Of a stretch of 64,000 nucleotides of DNA, positions 22,850-36,106 are shown one piece after another. The notes under the pieces are model-generated. The model did no database searches. It saw only the letters and a program-made list of their open reading frames with translations, and was not told where the DNA came from. Source of the stretch: Diphasiastrum complanatum (lineage: Eukaryota > Streptophyta > Lycopodiopsida > Lycopodiales > Lycopodiaceae); assembly GCA_029204225.1 (NCBI GenBank), contig CM055094.1:25971041-26035040 (forward strand). The letters run 5' to 3'. Positions within the stretch are counted from its first letter, which is position 1. Each line of letters starts with the position of its first letter. The position numbers and the translations under genes were made by a program.

Positions 22850-23583
22850 CTGAGATCGGGATGATCAATAGCATGAAGGATAACAAATCAAGCACCACAC
22901 CTTCCCAGATTAGCAGCTGCGCAACAAGAGGCAAATGCGGAACCAGCACCAATGGATCCAATGGGCCAAACCGTACCTGTCGCTCCCTTGCAAGCAGTTC
23001 GGAGAGCACCACAAATGGAAATACCAAAATACGACGGATCATCAGATCCCATCCGATTCCTCCAGATCTACTAGCAAGCTTGTGAAATCTACGGTGAACG
23101 GACACTTGCAGAAAAGCTAATGTTGTTACCCATGTCCTTATTGGCAGTGGCTCATGATTGGTTCTTCAACCTGTCAGAGGAAAAAAAATCCACCTGGAAA
23201 GCGATTAAGGTGGCTCTCATTACGCGCTTTAAACCAAGAAAGTTCTTGGAAGACCCATTTCTCCTGCTGAGTAAAGTCAAGATGGGAAAACGAGAAAGGG
23301 TCAGGGACTATATTGAACGGTTCAAACATCTACGATCCGAGTGCAGTGCAGTCCTAACTCCTGATCATGCGGTGATCATGTGGTTCCTAGCTGGACTACC
23401 ACGAAGCATTAGAAGAGAACTGAAATGACGGGAGCAGTATGCTACTCTGCAAGAAGCTATAGAAGATGCCATCAGGGAAGAGGACGAGAGATCTGACGAC
23501 GAATATCCATCCACCCACACTCCTACTCCCTCATTAGCATCGACATCAACTGAGGTCCAAGATGAATGGATACGATCAATGTA
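22850..23583 (+). pseudogene. Gypsy gag (capsid region), broken
   Basis: A frame with EIPKYDGSSDPIRFLQIY stops at a TAG, then resumes with ACEIYGERTLAEKL. From 23120 it gives AHDWFFNLSEEKKSTW, ITRFKPRKFLEDP and YIERFKHLRSECS, typical of the gypsy gag capsid domain. Another stop follows RRELK at 23426, then an acidic tail (EDAIREEDERSDDE). The zinc knuckles are missing and LTR text begins at once, so gag was joined to an LTR by internal deletion. A sister copy lies at 41230-41615. Confidence 0.88.
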
Positions 23584-23979
23584 AATATTAGCCAATAGGA
23601 TTCTGGGGCAAGGGCCTTTCCCATTTTATACTTTATTTGTTATTTTCATTTTCCATGCTTTTTGTTTATGCTAGTTGAGGTTTTTCCATAAGCAATGAGA
23701 TTGAGCATTTGAGCTAACCTCCATCTCATCTCTCTCTCTCTTTCTCTCTTCTCCTTCTTCTTCCTCTTCTATTCTATCCTTTCTCTTCACCAACAATCAT
23801 GATGAAGTTAGTTAGGAGAGTAGAGTTAGTGTGAGTAGTGTTAGGGGAGGTAGAGGTAGACAAAAAGTAAAAAACTAACTAAAAGTAGCATATGTGCAAA
23901 GTTAGGTGCCTATCCAGTGAACTAACCCTTGTTGACAGGCGGGAGGGCTATTACAATGTCGGATCGAAGACCCTACAGA
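23560..23979 (+). repeat. Gypsy LTR, 5'-truncated
   Basis: From AGGTCCAAGATGAATGG onward the sequence follows the LTR at 41616-42406 (ATTAGCCAATAGGATT, AGCATTTGAGCTAACCTCC, TGATGAAGTTAGTTAG) and ends GACCCTACA at 23979. It is not followed by a primer site but by an inverted leader. The first about 250 bp of the LTR are absent. Confidence 0.85.
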
Positions 23980-24490
23980 TGGAAATTCAGAATTCTCTAC
24001 AAGGGTTCTTGACCACTGGAACTGAAATTTTTTGTGTTTGCGAGGGTTCTGATGGATTTTCCCTCTTTTTTCACACTGGGAACCTTTGCACTAGCACTTG
24101 CACTGGGAACTAACTCTCGCAAGTTTCTCTGTGTCCTTGTCTCACTGAGATGGAACTTTATAGAGCTCTGCAAGAGTTCTTATGGAAATTTGAAATTTTT
24201 TAAATTTTTTACAAGAGTTTTTTGAATTTTTATGGTTTTTTCAATGATTTTTGCAATTTGATTGAAACTATCTCTCGCAGGCTTCTGTGCACGTCTGGGA
24301 CAATACCCTGGAATTGCTGCCAGTCATGTGAGGGTTAACTCTCACTGGCTTTGGAGAAAACAAAATCTGATGGAAAATTTGGCCACTTTTTCCTCCAAAA
24401 TACAAATTGGTGTGTTTTTTTGGGTTTTTTTCGGTTTTGGTTTGGATGTCAAACCCTTAGAGGCTGTTCAGGGCCTCCTCTATCCTCTCA
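23980..24490 (-). repeat. Gypsy leader, inverted
   Basis: Minus-strand copy of the leader. It includes the reverse complements of the ATCTGATGAG, CTGGCAGCA and CTCACTGAGA blocks found at 21960-22240. It joins tail-on to the plus-strand LTR at 23979, so an inversion or rearrangement happened here. Confidence 0.8.
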
Positions 24491-25438
24491 TATTGGAATT
24501 TAATCTAACTCCTACTCATCCCAACAGCCCTTCTTCCTTCTCTGATTTTTACTCTCTTAAATGAAACCTGCAGAAAATGAATTGTTTTTAAACAGTTTGC
24601 ATATTTGAACTAATTGGCCACAATCTACATTTTTACTCAAGTTTTTCAGCAGGCGAAAAGCAATGCCTAATTCTCAAGCATAGATTATTGAAATTTTACC
24701 ATCTCACCTCTTTCTCCTCCATTCAAATTCAATTTGGTTTTCAAAAACATCATGCCAGATGAATTTCTTCTCTGATACTTTATTTTGGGTGCAACCCATC
24801 CACCTCTCACCATTACAACATCACTAATATGGACAATAACTTGATTTTTCATTGACAAGTTTACGAAGGATAGGGCTTTATCTCAAGCTTCTTCTCATTT
24901 TTATCCCCCGATATGGTTCAGGCTGAAACCTTAGTTTCAATACATATAAGGTCTTAACTGGACGTAGCAGAACTTCCATTTGCTAGTCCCACAAATTGTT
25001 TAATTGTTCATTTTGTTAAGTGTCGCACTCAACTATTGGAAAATCTATAAGTAAGTCAGGATAAAAATCATTCCCTCAAGACTTGAATTATCCTCATCCA
25101 TTATTGATCACCTAAAACAAGATATTGTTTCAATTAGGTGACAAATCTCAAAATCCTCAATCAAAAGTGATAATAACTGTGATCTGGTAAAGTGATCGAT
25201 TACATTTTAGTAAGGTCATTCATTTTAGAAGACAATTTTGTTTTATTCAATAAATGACAAATTTTGAAAAAATTTAAACAATTACGGTTCCCTCCAATTA
25301 AAAATAATAACATTTGATCGAAAAAGCTCCAACCACCTAGCAATTTGCATCTCTCTCTACTTTGAACATTCTGAAGAACTTGAAAACTTTGATTTCTGTT
25401 TTAGAAAATAGAATACACACCTCCTAAAATAATCATCT
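24491..25438. other. Unassigned AT-rich sequence
   Basis: No gene, LTR end or tandem repeat recognised. Confidence 0.4.
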
Positions 25439-25660
25439 CTAGATAAGGAAGTACCTTGTTCCATCTAACAGTGGAATATGCATTGGACTTAAAATGTCAC
25501 TATGGACAATGTCAAGTAGGTCTTTAGAAGTATCTACATGATTAGTCTTAAATGGTTTCCTAGCATGCTTTCCTAAAATGCAGCTTTCACAAGTAGAATG
25601 ATTAGCATTGTTAGAGATGTCTAAATCAAGTACTAGATTTTGCTTAGACATTTACACAAT
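25439..25660 (-). pseudogene. Copia pre-integrase/integrase fragment (minus strand)
   Basis: Minus strand reads CESCILGKHARKPFK (Cys pair of the integrase zinc motif) and DIVHSDILSPM (first part of the integrase core), about 70 residues. Nothing of the element remains on either side. Confidence 0.88.
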
Positions 25661-25689
25661 ACTAGTACAATTAATGTGAATGAGGTGGT

Positions 25690-26167
25690 TGTTATGGCCA
25701 TATTTGGTTAAGGACCTGGAATAGTCCTAATATGGTAGATTGGCCCTCCAGTGTTCGAGATTATTGGTCACGCCGTGATTTAATTCCATGCCAAGGCATG
25801 TTTGTGACTAATTACCTTGTGAGGACCCAGACACTCTAATTGAGACATATGGAGTATTGCATGTCTGTGTGACGGATATAGTCAAAAGGACTGCATGAAG
25901 AGATGTGATCTATTTATAGTTGACCTGCATGGGGGTTGCATGGTTTCATGCACATGACTCTACTCTCTATATAATGAGTAGGGATTCTCTCGTTGACATA
26001 TTGGGTTTAGGTTACCAGTTTCTCTCTTCTCCTCTTGCTTTCACATGGCATGGCTTGGGGGCTAGATCCAGGTTTGATCTAGGATTGGTTGGGCAGTTTG
26101 GCTCCATAGTCTCTCTTATTGTGTTCTCTTATCCTCATCTTAGGGGCAATCCTTTAGGGACTTTACA
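25690..26167 (+). repeat. LTR with degenerate initiator-Met primer site
   Basis: Starts TGTTATGGCC and ends CTTTACA. TGGTATCAATAA follows at 26169-26180, a decayed form of the tRNA-iMet site TGGTATCAGAGC. A TATA-like CTCTATATAATG lies near 25970. The first about 250 bp are matched in inverted orientation at 27945-28193, where the reverse complement starts TGTCATGGCC after a polypurine-like AAGGAGGGAAGAA. No coding part remains. Confidence 0.7.
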
Positions 26168-27011
26168 TTGGTATCAATAAGACGTAACGACATTAGTAAT
26201 TACTGTAGGAAAAAGTCTGAAACAATTTCATTTCTATCATATACCTGAGCTGAATAACTAATACATCAAAAATCATCTACTAGTATGTGAAACAGTACTA
26301 GTTTGATCTTTTGAATATAATTCACCATAGGATTTTACTGGAAATGAAATCAGTTATGTACTTCCTATTATTACAATTTTTCCAATAAAATTGGACCGGT
26401 TTATGTATTGGGTCATAGTGAGATTATTCACATATGTGCACGATTAATCTTGTATGAATCTACTATGTATTTCTGGTTACTAGGGTTATTTCGTACACTT
26501 AGCCTAGTCGGTGAACATAGACATATGATCAAGTATTGTTTGACAAATACTTTCAGAGTTAACAAATCTTTGTGTGGAAGATTTATGAGTTAACTAATAA
26601 ATGATTTGGTTGAGGATCTAAATGTGGGGTTATACTAATTGAATTCTTCACCTAGACATTTAAGATTTCTAAATCATTGGCAATTAACTTGAGTAGTTGA
26701 TTACTCCAGGATGAAGTTAATTAGTAAAACGATCAATGTGAAGGGGATTCACCAGGAACTGATAGTTTGTTAATCATATTGCTTGTAAGACGCATGATTA
26801 GTGAATCATTTGGGTTCATCACTTAAAATTATGTGCATTGGATATACAATATTCTTGAGATAGAGTATTCCTTAGTTAAGGAATAGACTCAATTCATTAG
26901 TGATTGTATCCCAGAGTGCCTAGGCCCCTTTCAAGGCCCTCTATTTTATTATTTAAAAGGTTTCCTATTGACTCTTGGAGACCCATGGCTCTTGGAGAAT
27001 ATACGTACTCT

Positions 27012-27014
27012 TCC

Positions 27015-27046
<32 letters not shown>

Positions 27047-27432
27047 TTATGTACAGTTTTGTGCATGTGTATGGGTGCACCATGCATGCTCCTCCCCTCA
27101 CCCATGCATGAGCTTTTTCTAACTAAAAAATCTGGGGAGGAGAATGCATGTATGGGGAAAAGGATGCATTGGCCTTCCTCTCCATGCATACATCTAAGGG
27201 GCCCACTCCAAATTCAAATTATCCTTTACCAACACACATAGTGTTTTGAAGTGAATGTACATACTTTCATGGTGAAAGGTGTTAAATAAATGAAACTTTC
27301 ATTATCAAAAATTTGAAAGGTGCTCTAAGGATTTTTTCAATTATCAGACTTTTCATGGGAAAGGTTGAAATAAAAATGTATTTTTATGAAGATCGGCCTT
27401 CATTGCCTGTCAACGACGGGCACTCTTTACTA

Positions 27433-27433
<1 letters not shown>
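27012..27433 (+). mobile_element. Non-autonomous Helitron-like unit
   Basis: Starts TCCTATATATA and ends with hairpin GCCTGTC-AAC-GACGGGC (27404-27421) followed by ACTCTTTACTAG. This 422-bp unit has no ORF of note. It has internal GATGCATG/CATGCATC palindromic words. The end structure follows the Helitron rule (hairpin about 10 bases before CTRR). No target-site duplication is expected. Confidence 0.65.
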
Positions 27434-27472
<39 letters not shown>

Positions 27473-27700
27473 ATAAACTTACATACACTTTTGTATGCAT
27501 GGTGGGGACCCATACATCTTCCTCCCCTCACCCATGCTGCATACACATTTTTCTAACTAAAAATCAAAAAAAAAATGATGCATGTATGGGGAGAAGGATG
27601 CATGGCCCTCCTTCCCATGCATGCATCTAATGGGCCCATACCCCACTCCAAATTCAAATTACCCTCCTTTCATCGATGCTCCTCCTTCCTCATCTGTGCT
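27434..27700 (+). mobile_element. Second Helitron-like unit in tandem, 3' part replaced
   Basis: Follows the CTAG of the previous unit through a TA run. It repeats the family text (ACTTACATACACTTTTGTATGC, CTCCCCTCACCCATGC, GGATGCATGGCCCTCC) and then passes into a minisatellite rather than the usual 3' half. Confidence 0.6.
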
Positions 27701-27800
27701 CCTCCTTCGTCGTCTGTGCTCCTACACTTTCCATCGATGCTCCTCCTTCGTCATTTGTGCTCCTCCTTCATCATCGGTGCTCCTGCACTCCATCGGCCTC
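27672..27800. repeat. 18-bp minisatellite
   Basis: Seven or so imperfect copies of TGCTCCTCCTTCRTCATC. The same array is found inverted at 63010-63140. Confidence 0.85.
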
Positions 27801-27944
27801 CTCCTTCCTCACCCTCATTCCTCACTGATGTTGGATTGGTGGATTGGTGTTCTGAGGAGGTGGTGTGGATGCAGGAAAAGCAGTAGACATTAAATTGGTG
27901 CTATGAGAGGTGAGGCACTTGAATACATCAAACTGATCTTAAGA

Positions 27945-28193
27945 CAGCCCCCATGCAGGTCAACTATATATAGATCACATCTCTTCATGCAGTCCTCCTG
28001 CCTATATTTGTCACATAGACATGCAATACTCCATATGCCTCAATTAGAGTGTCTGGGTTCTCTCAAGGTAATTAGTCACAAACTGGCCTTGACATGGAAT
28101 TAAATCATGGCATGACCAACAATCTCGAATACTGGAGGGCCGGTCTACCGTATTAGGTCTATTCCAAGTCCGTAACCGAATATGGCCATGACA
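27945..28193 (-). repeat. LTR 5' part, inverted relative to 25690
   Basis: Reverse complement starts TGTCATGGCCATATTCGG at 28193, preceded on that strand by AAGGAGGGAAGAA (polypurine tract, 28194-28206). It matches the first about 250 bp of the LTR at 25690 and then breaks off. Confidence 0.75.
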
Positions 28194-28369
28194 TTCTTCC
28201 CTCCTTAAATTGCTTCTATCCTTAGAAGCTCCTCAAAACAAGAAAGAATTACAGGTACAGTTCCTTTCATTAGAGAAAATTTGGCTTTGGAAAGGGCCCT
28301 ATAAGGATTGCCACATAGGGTGAAAATTTTTTGGCAATGTAAAATACTAAAATAAAATCTTTTTCTGCC

Positions 28370-28860
28370 CGCAGTCCTGCCCACACAGTCTTCGATAATT
28401 AGCTATTATATGCGTAGTATAGTCTGTGATTGAAAAAAGAATCATAACTTTTGAACGACAACTCAGATTGAGACGATTATGGTGCCATTAGAAAGCCCTC
28501 GACAAGAGCTTTTCAATGACATCCAACATGACCCAGTTTTGAGCTACGGTGAAGAAGTTATGACCAGTCAAAGTTTTGGTCAATCAACTCTTGGTCAAAC
28601 CAGTCAAGTGCCCTTGAAAGAGATATCTGGTTGACCAAGAGTGACCGACCAAAACTTTGACTGGCCATAACTTCTTCACCGTAGCCCAAAATCGAGTCAT
28701 CTTGGCTGTCATTGAAAAGCTCTCGTCGAGGGCTTTCTAATGGCACCGTAATCGTCTCAATCCAAGTTGTCATTCAAAAGTTACACAGCTTTTTGCTAAG
28801 TTGAATACTATACTACAAATAAAATGGCTTATTTATGGGCTGCCCCCGCTGCAAAATTAC
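28370..28860. repeat. Large foldback (inverted repeat) with 28-base loop
   Basis: 28446-28600 and 28629-28782 are reverse complements with few mismatches (left AAAGCCCTCGACAAGAGC pairs with right GCTCTCGTCGAGGGCTTT). Weaker pairing extends outward to about 28372 and 28860. No ORF. The shape suggests a MITE-like element or a hairpin-RNA locus. Confidence 0.88.
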
Positions 28861-30000
28861 AGTTTTTTTAAAAAGAAAAGAAAATCAATTTGAAGGAGCT
28901 ACGTTACGTAGATTTCAAATTTGAGTGTTTTGATTGGACCATGTGGAAAAAACTTTTGAGAAAAAAAAATAAAAGGTATCTTTTTGAAAGGCCCCTTTTG
29001 TGCTCAAATTTTCTCTAACTATCAATAATAACCGAGAAAATCATTATCCTTAATCTGACCATATCAAACAAGTACTCAGAGAAAAATTGTTTCCAATCGT
29101 TAATCTCTGCTCTAGAGTACAACCTCTGGTTTGAAAAGTACACTACAAGATATATTTTCTCAACTGAGTTACACTCAACACAAGTTAGTAACATCACCTT
29201 CATGTAAAACACTTACATGAACCACTGAGTGAAATATTTCCTAACTTAGGAGATTAAAGTTAAAGAAAATACAATTACAGTTTGAAATTATCCACCAACT
29301 CTGGCAAACAGTTCATAAAAAACTTCCAAGTACAACTTATCCTTAGAATTCAATTCTAAGATATGATAATTCATTCAACTAGAATCTCTAGGAGAATCAT
29401 TAAGATATAGAATGATTAAAATTCAGCTCTGAGTATTCCAAATACTCTTTTGAGTTAAATGCTCCTGTTTCCAGCACCAAATACAAGAAAATAGCATTCA
29501 TTCATCTTAATAGACTTGTCTGTCTCCTATGATAACTGGAGATCCAATCAAATGAAACTGTACTCAAGCATCTACAGACCATAAACTGTAGTAGAATAAC
29601 ATCCACTAGATAAATAATACTTGTGAGATCCATAGGCAACTTACCTCTAACTACATATTTCTTTCAATCAATCAACCCCTCTTTGATCCTAGTATTAAAC
29701 TAAGATTAGGCTGACCCAATACAGAACTCTCAGACTTAAATTGGATCAAACTTACTTCTATTCCAATCAAAATAAAACTAGTAATCTTTGACCTTTTATT
29801 GTGCTACTTATTGATAATGGTTCAAATTTCAAAGCTGCTCTATGTTGAAATATTGGAAAAAATCTATCCAATGTTGTAAGTAGGGGTCCTAAAAATGCCA
29901 AAGATGAATTGAGCTCTTTTGGCTTAGTAAAGACCCATCTTAGAATAAGATATTCAAGGTAGGTAGAAGTAGAAACTCGAGCTACTATAGGAATTGCCAT
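28861..30000. other. Unassigned AT-rich sequence
   Basis: No gene, tandem repeat or clear element end seen. Confidence 0.4.
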
Positions 30001-30442
30001 TTGTACTTTGCATGCCACATTTAATGCATGAAAATACTAGGTGGCACAATTAGACATATTGAGGTGGCTAGAATAAGTCTAGATAGCTTGAGAGGTGGAT
30101 TCATAACTCCAATTCAACTCAAAGTAGGAGGAGAGTCCATGGATCTATATATATGTGATGTACTCTCATTGAGATGATGATGAAATTTGTGTATAATGCA
30201 AATTTGGAGACTAAGCTCTTTGTGCCCTCTCTCTCTACTCGAGTTTCTAGTTTCATATTCTCTCTCTAGTCGAGTTGAGGCATTTATTGTTTTGTTGAGA
30301 GATCTTGCTTGTAACACAATAATATTTCTTGTATGATCAGCTTTCCTATTGTCAATCAATACTAGTTTGATCTTTATGGTATTATTGGGCTTAGGAGATC
30401 AAAAGTACATGTGTAGGGCGTCCCACACGTGTGAATTCAACA
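30001..30442 (+). repeat. Copia 5' LTR (left end uncertain)
   Basis: Ends ...GTGAATTCAACA at 30442, immediately before an exact initiator-Met primer site. A TATA-like ATCTATATATATGTG lies at about 30141. The LTR start could not be fixed, because no partner LTR is in the window. Confidence 0.65.
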
Positions 30443-30455
30443 TGGTATCAGAGCC
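30443..30455 (+). other. Copia primer-binding site, tRNA-iMet
   Basis: TGGTATCAGAGCC, the exact 13-base match used by most plant copia elements, directly after the LTR CA. Confidence 0.95.
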
Positions 30456-31201
30456 TACCTAAGATTTACAAGCAAATCTAATCAAAAAGTTTGCAAATTT
30501 GATCAGATTTCAAGCTAGGAATTGTCTAGATTATACTTTCTAGCTAGTTTGCAGTTTTATGGTGATTTCTATAGAGCTTCAAACCACTTTGAATGGTCCA
30601 GATCAGGTACTGTATGGAATTTCAGGTGCAGGCACGTGTGAAATCCGCCCATTTTCAGTTTGGTGGTTCTCTCTCACCTTAGATCTAAATTTATGCAAAT
30701 TGGCCCACTAGAAAGCTAGAAATGTCTAGAAGTTGATGCAATTCGAATCATGACAGTTGGATAAGCCAATCAAAAGCTTTAAGCTTTTGAATAGCCGTAG
30801 GTAGGGTGCCTAGACCTGTGGCAAATCGTGAATACATGTCATTTATTGCTTGAATGATCACAAAAATCATCCAAAAGTTGACCAATCTCATTCATATGTG
30901 ATTTAGGCAAAATTTAGAGGATCCAGGCAAATTGTTTCATACAAATAGATTGTATTTGAGTCAATTTGACTTTTTTGGGGTATTTCACACATGTGAAATT
31001 CAAAGAACCATAACTTTTGTCATACTTCATCTTTTTTTATGATTCAAATCTTGTTTTAGAGAGATTGTCAAACTAGTGAGACCTATCTCACAGTTTTTTG
31101 CTTTGTCTTACATAGGATTCGGTTTTTTGCCCTTGATTGGTTCCTATAGTGAGAAGATAAGCACTTTTTTCATCCATCTTTTTTGATTTCCATCATTCTT
31201 T

Positions 31202-33226
31202 ATGACTTCAATGGGTGTCTTTCTATTAGAAGCAAGTGAGAGATTGTCAACCTCCAATTACTCAATTTGGAAGGTTAGGATGGAATCTGTCTTAATTCTA
31301 CAAGATGTGATGGATATTGTACTTAGAATTGAAGAAGAACCACAAATTCCTCAAGAAATTCCAAAGTACAAAAAGAGAGCTAGGATGGCTCTGCATTATA
31401 TTAAAATGAATGTCTCAAATGACATCTTAAGAGAAATTGGTGCTTGTACTAATGCCAAAGATGCTTGGGATACTCTCAAGTCCATCTATGAGGCAAAGAA
31501 TACTTCTAGACTTCTAACACTAAGAAACCAAATTTTTCAAAGTGTACAGAGAAGTGATGGATGTGCTTCAGCTTATGTAATGAGAGTTAAAGACCTCCAT
31601 AGAGAATTGTCATGCATAGGAGACTCCATCAACCAAAATGAACCTGTTCAAGTCATACTTAATGGGTTAAAGGAGGAATATGACAAACTTGTTCAGAGTT
31701 ATGCCATTAAGGAAGCACTCCAAAGTGTGCTCATTTCTGAAGAATCAAGACAAGAGTATAAACTCTTGAAAATGGAAAGACTGTCTCTCAACATTGATGG
31801 TAAAGCTCTCTTTACCAAAGACAAGCACAAAACAAGAAGTAAGAATCAACACCAACCCTCTTCAAGCAAGAACAATCTTATTTCCAAGGAGAAAGGAGAA
31901 GAGGATGAGTCCTCTCAAGCTTTCACATCCAAGAAGAAGAAGAAAAACATCAAGTGTTTCTTTTGTGGCAAGAAGAGGCATTATGCCACCAATTGCTTCA
32001 AGAAGAAGAGTCAATTCAAGCAAGCCAACATTTCCAATGAAAAGAAGGAAGATGCTCATGCAAGTGTATGGTCTCGAGTTTTTCTTCATCACCTTTCAAG
32101 AAGGATGGTTCGTGGTACATCGACAGTGGAGCTTCCTCACATATGTGTAGCTCCAAGCATTCTTTTTCATCCATGACACCTTATGCAGGAGCCAAGAAGT
32201 CCATCTACACAACAAATGATCATGAGTGTGCTATTGAAGGCATAGGGACCATTCCCTTAAAGCTTTCATCATCAAAAGTTCTTTCTCTGTCTAAAGTACT
32301 TTTTGTTCCTAAGTTAACAAAAAATCTTATTAGTGTTGGGCAATTGTTTGATAGTGGACTAGATGTGAATTTCAATGTTGATACATGTACAATCAAGAAG
32401 CATGATGAGATCCTTGCATTTGGGTCTAGATATGGTGGAATCTTGATCCTAAAGAGTATGCTAACTCTTGTGATGGTGCTTTTGCTTCTCATATTTCTTT
32501 GGAGGAACTATGGCATAGAAGGTTGGGGCATCCTAACTATAGTTCTATGGTGTCCATGGTCAAGAATGCCAAAGCTATTGGTTTGCCTAATCTTATCTCC
32601 AAGAATTTCAAGCCATGTGAGGCTTGTGCCATATCTAAGTCTCATAAGAAGCCTTTTTCGAAGTCATCTATCAAGAATACACATCCATTAGAGCTCATAC
32701 ACTCAGATGTGCACTTCTCATCTTCAAAGAGCAAGGGTGGTGCTACTTGCTTTGTAACTTTCATTGATGATTTCACAAGATTTACTTGGTTATATTTTCT
32801 AGCTTCAAAGTCTATGGTGTTTGACTATTTTCTAAAGTTCAAAGCTCTAGTTGAAAAGCAATTTTCATACAAAATCAAGATTTTAGAAGTGATGGAGGTG
32901 GTGAGTACACTTCCAATAAATTTCATGATTATTGTGAGCTTGAAGGCATTAAAAGGGAGTTTTCTTGTGCGTATACACCATCTCAAAATGGGGTGGCTGA
33001 AAGAAAGAATCCTTGTGTGAATGTGCGAAAACCATTAGAATTGAGGCATCATTGCCAAAAGACTTTTGGGGTGAGGCCATCAATTGTTCAAACTATCTTT
33101 GCAATCGACTCCCTCATGTTGCACTTGAAGGAAAGTCACCATATAAAGCACTTTATTTGAAGAAACCTAAGGTTGATCACCTTAGAGTATTTGGATGCAT
33201 ATGCTTTGTCCATATTCCCTTGGAAA

Positions 33227-33227
<1 letters not shown>
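31202..33227 (+). pseudogene. Ty1/copia gag-pol, 5' half, cut at a GA microsatellite
   Basis: Gag opens at 31202 (MTSMGVFLLEASERL) and is open for about 280 residues, with the UBN2-like capsid region (NAKDAWDTLKSIYEAKNTSR) and one zinc knuckle CFFCGKKRHYATNC near 31960-32000. After a frame shift near 32060 the protease follows (WYIDSGASSHMCSS, 32115-32160). Then come the pre-integrase motif (WHRRLGHPNYSSM, CEACAISKSHKKPF) and the integrase core (HSDVHF, FVTFIDDFTRF), with further frame shifts near 32460, 32880 and 33010. The integrase tail RVFGCICFVHIPLET is the last copia sequence; at 33228 it runs straight into (GA)n. Reverse transcriptase, RNase H and the 3' LTR are absent. Gag is less damaged than in the other copies here. 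Confidence 0.94.

Positions 33228-33306
<79 letters not shown>
33228..33306. repeat. (GA)n microsatellite at copia breakpoint
   Basis: About 39 GA units. Copia homology stops exactly at its left edge. Further GAGA-rich sequence lies at 33385-33500. Confidence 0.97.
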
Positions 33307-33309
<3 letters not shown>

Positions 33310-33708
33310 GATGGGACGGGTGGGAGCTGAAGAATTTAATTGTCACCTATTGCGATTTTATGGGTGACAACCGAGGCATCAGGTGAGAGAGACAGAGAGG
33401 AAGAAGGATGGAGAGAGCGCGTGCGTGCAAGAGAGAGGAAGGTAGAGAGAGAGAGATAGAGGGCTGAGAGAGAGAGGAGAGAGAGAAAGAAAGAGAGATT
33501 GATTGATTGATTGATTGATCTGTTCCATTCTATCATGTAATGAAATACTTTTGATTATGTAGGAGTTTTTAATTTGAATCATGAATGCTTCATGCAATCT
33601 AAGATTTCGTTAGAACTGTGACCTGCATTTGCATTTGAATAAAGATCTAGGGCTAGGGCTATTTTAGGGTTAGAGTTACATTTTTTAGTTCTTAGGAGTG
33701 AAAATAGT

Positions 33709-33712
<4 letters not shown>
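33307..33712. other. Unassigned sequence after GA run
   Basis: GA-rich stretches and a short GATT repeat (33499-33518); no gene. Confidence 0.5.
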
Positions 33713-33796
<84 letters not shown>

Positions 33797-33803
33797 GTGT
33801 GTG
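33713..33803. repeat. (TG)n microsatellite
   Basis: About 45 TG units with one CG interruption near 33791. Confidence 0.96.
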
Positions 33804-33916
33804 TCTATATACTATGTAATGGCCCTTTATGGCCCATTACATTAGGCTTTAGGCATTTCACATTACGCATTAGGCTTTAGCATTACGTTTTAGGTTATAG
33901 GTGAAAAAGAAAAAGA

Positions 33917-34003
33917 AGATGAGGAGGAGGAGGAGGAGGAGGAAGAAGAAGAAGATGATGATGATGATGATAATGAGGAGGAGGAGGAAGAAGAAGAAGA
34001 TGA
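33917..34003. repeat. GAG/GAA/GAT compound trinucleotide repeat
   Basis: Runs of GAG, then GAA, then GAT, then GAG and GAA again. Frames across it give poly-Lys/Arg/Glu/Met and are not genes. Confidence 0.95.
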
Positions 34004-34449
34004 GAGGACTTATATTTGTCTTGCTTCCTCTTGCTTTTGCTTTTGCTCTTGCTTTCTCTTGCTTCTCCTTTCGTGCTGACTGATTTTTCTCTCTTTCTCC
34101 TGAAAAAACACATCTATTCAAAGCTAAAAAGTCAGCTTCAGATCTCTGGAAGGGGAGGTGCCCTACCTCTCCCCATCTCTGACAAGCTGAAGTGAGGTCT
34201 CCTTCATCTTCACCTCCCTCCATCAATCACAATAGAAAAACTCTAATAACTTCTGATATCAACATAATGTGAAAAATCGCTCTGGCAAAAATTTGTATCA
34301 AATAATTTTACCCCTTTTGTTTTTTTATAGCAAAGAGATCTAACGGTTGGATCGTTCTATATAGGCTCCAAAATTCTCGACCAAAAATCACTTTATTCTC
34401 ACTTTTCAAACATATTGTCTGGAAAAACTTTTGACCTGAGATATATATG

Positions 34450-34457
<8 letters not shown>

Positions 34458-34487
<30 letters not shown>
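34458..34487. repeat. (TG)n microsatellite
   Basis: About 15 TG units at the left border of the next minisatellite. Confidence 0.95.
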
Positions 34488-36035
<1,548 letters not shown>

Positions 36036-36068
36036 TATATCTCATCCACAAAAGATTTTTTATATGGA

Positions 36069-36070
36069 GA

Positions 36071-36106
<36 letters not shown>

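Larger units (their letters stand above)
26722..27990 (+). repeat. Left arm of a long dispersed inverted duplication
   Basis: Nearly the same sequence occurs reverse-complemented at 62818-64000, about 35 kb away. By eye only a few percent of positions differ, apart from one gap of about 90 bp (this copy has an extra GACTCTTGGAGACCC... segment and TA run at 26975-27065). The arm holds retroelement LTR-like sequence, two Helitron-like units and an 18-bp minisatellite. Confidence 0.9.

Noticed and set aside
27575-27893. 103-codon frames seen both at 27.6 kb and inverted at 63.0 kb
   Set aside because: Kept open by the 18-bp minisatellite and present twice only because the block is duplicated. 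No sign of coding selection.
33870-34226. 118-codon minus-strand frame with poly-Leu/Ile/Phe/Tyr, like a membrane protein
   Set aside because: It translates the GAG/GAA/GAT trinucleotide repeat on the opposite strand.
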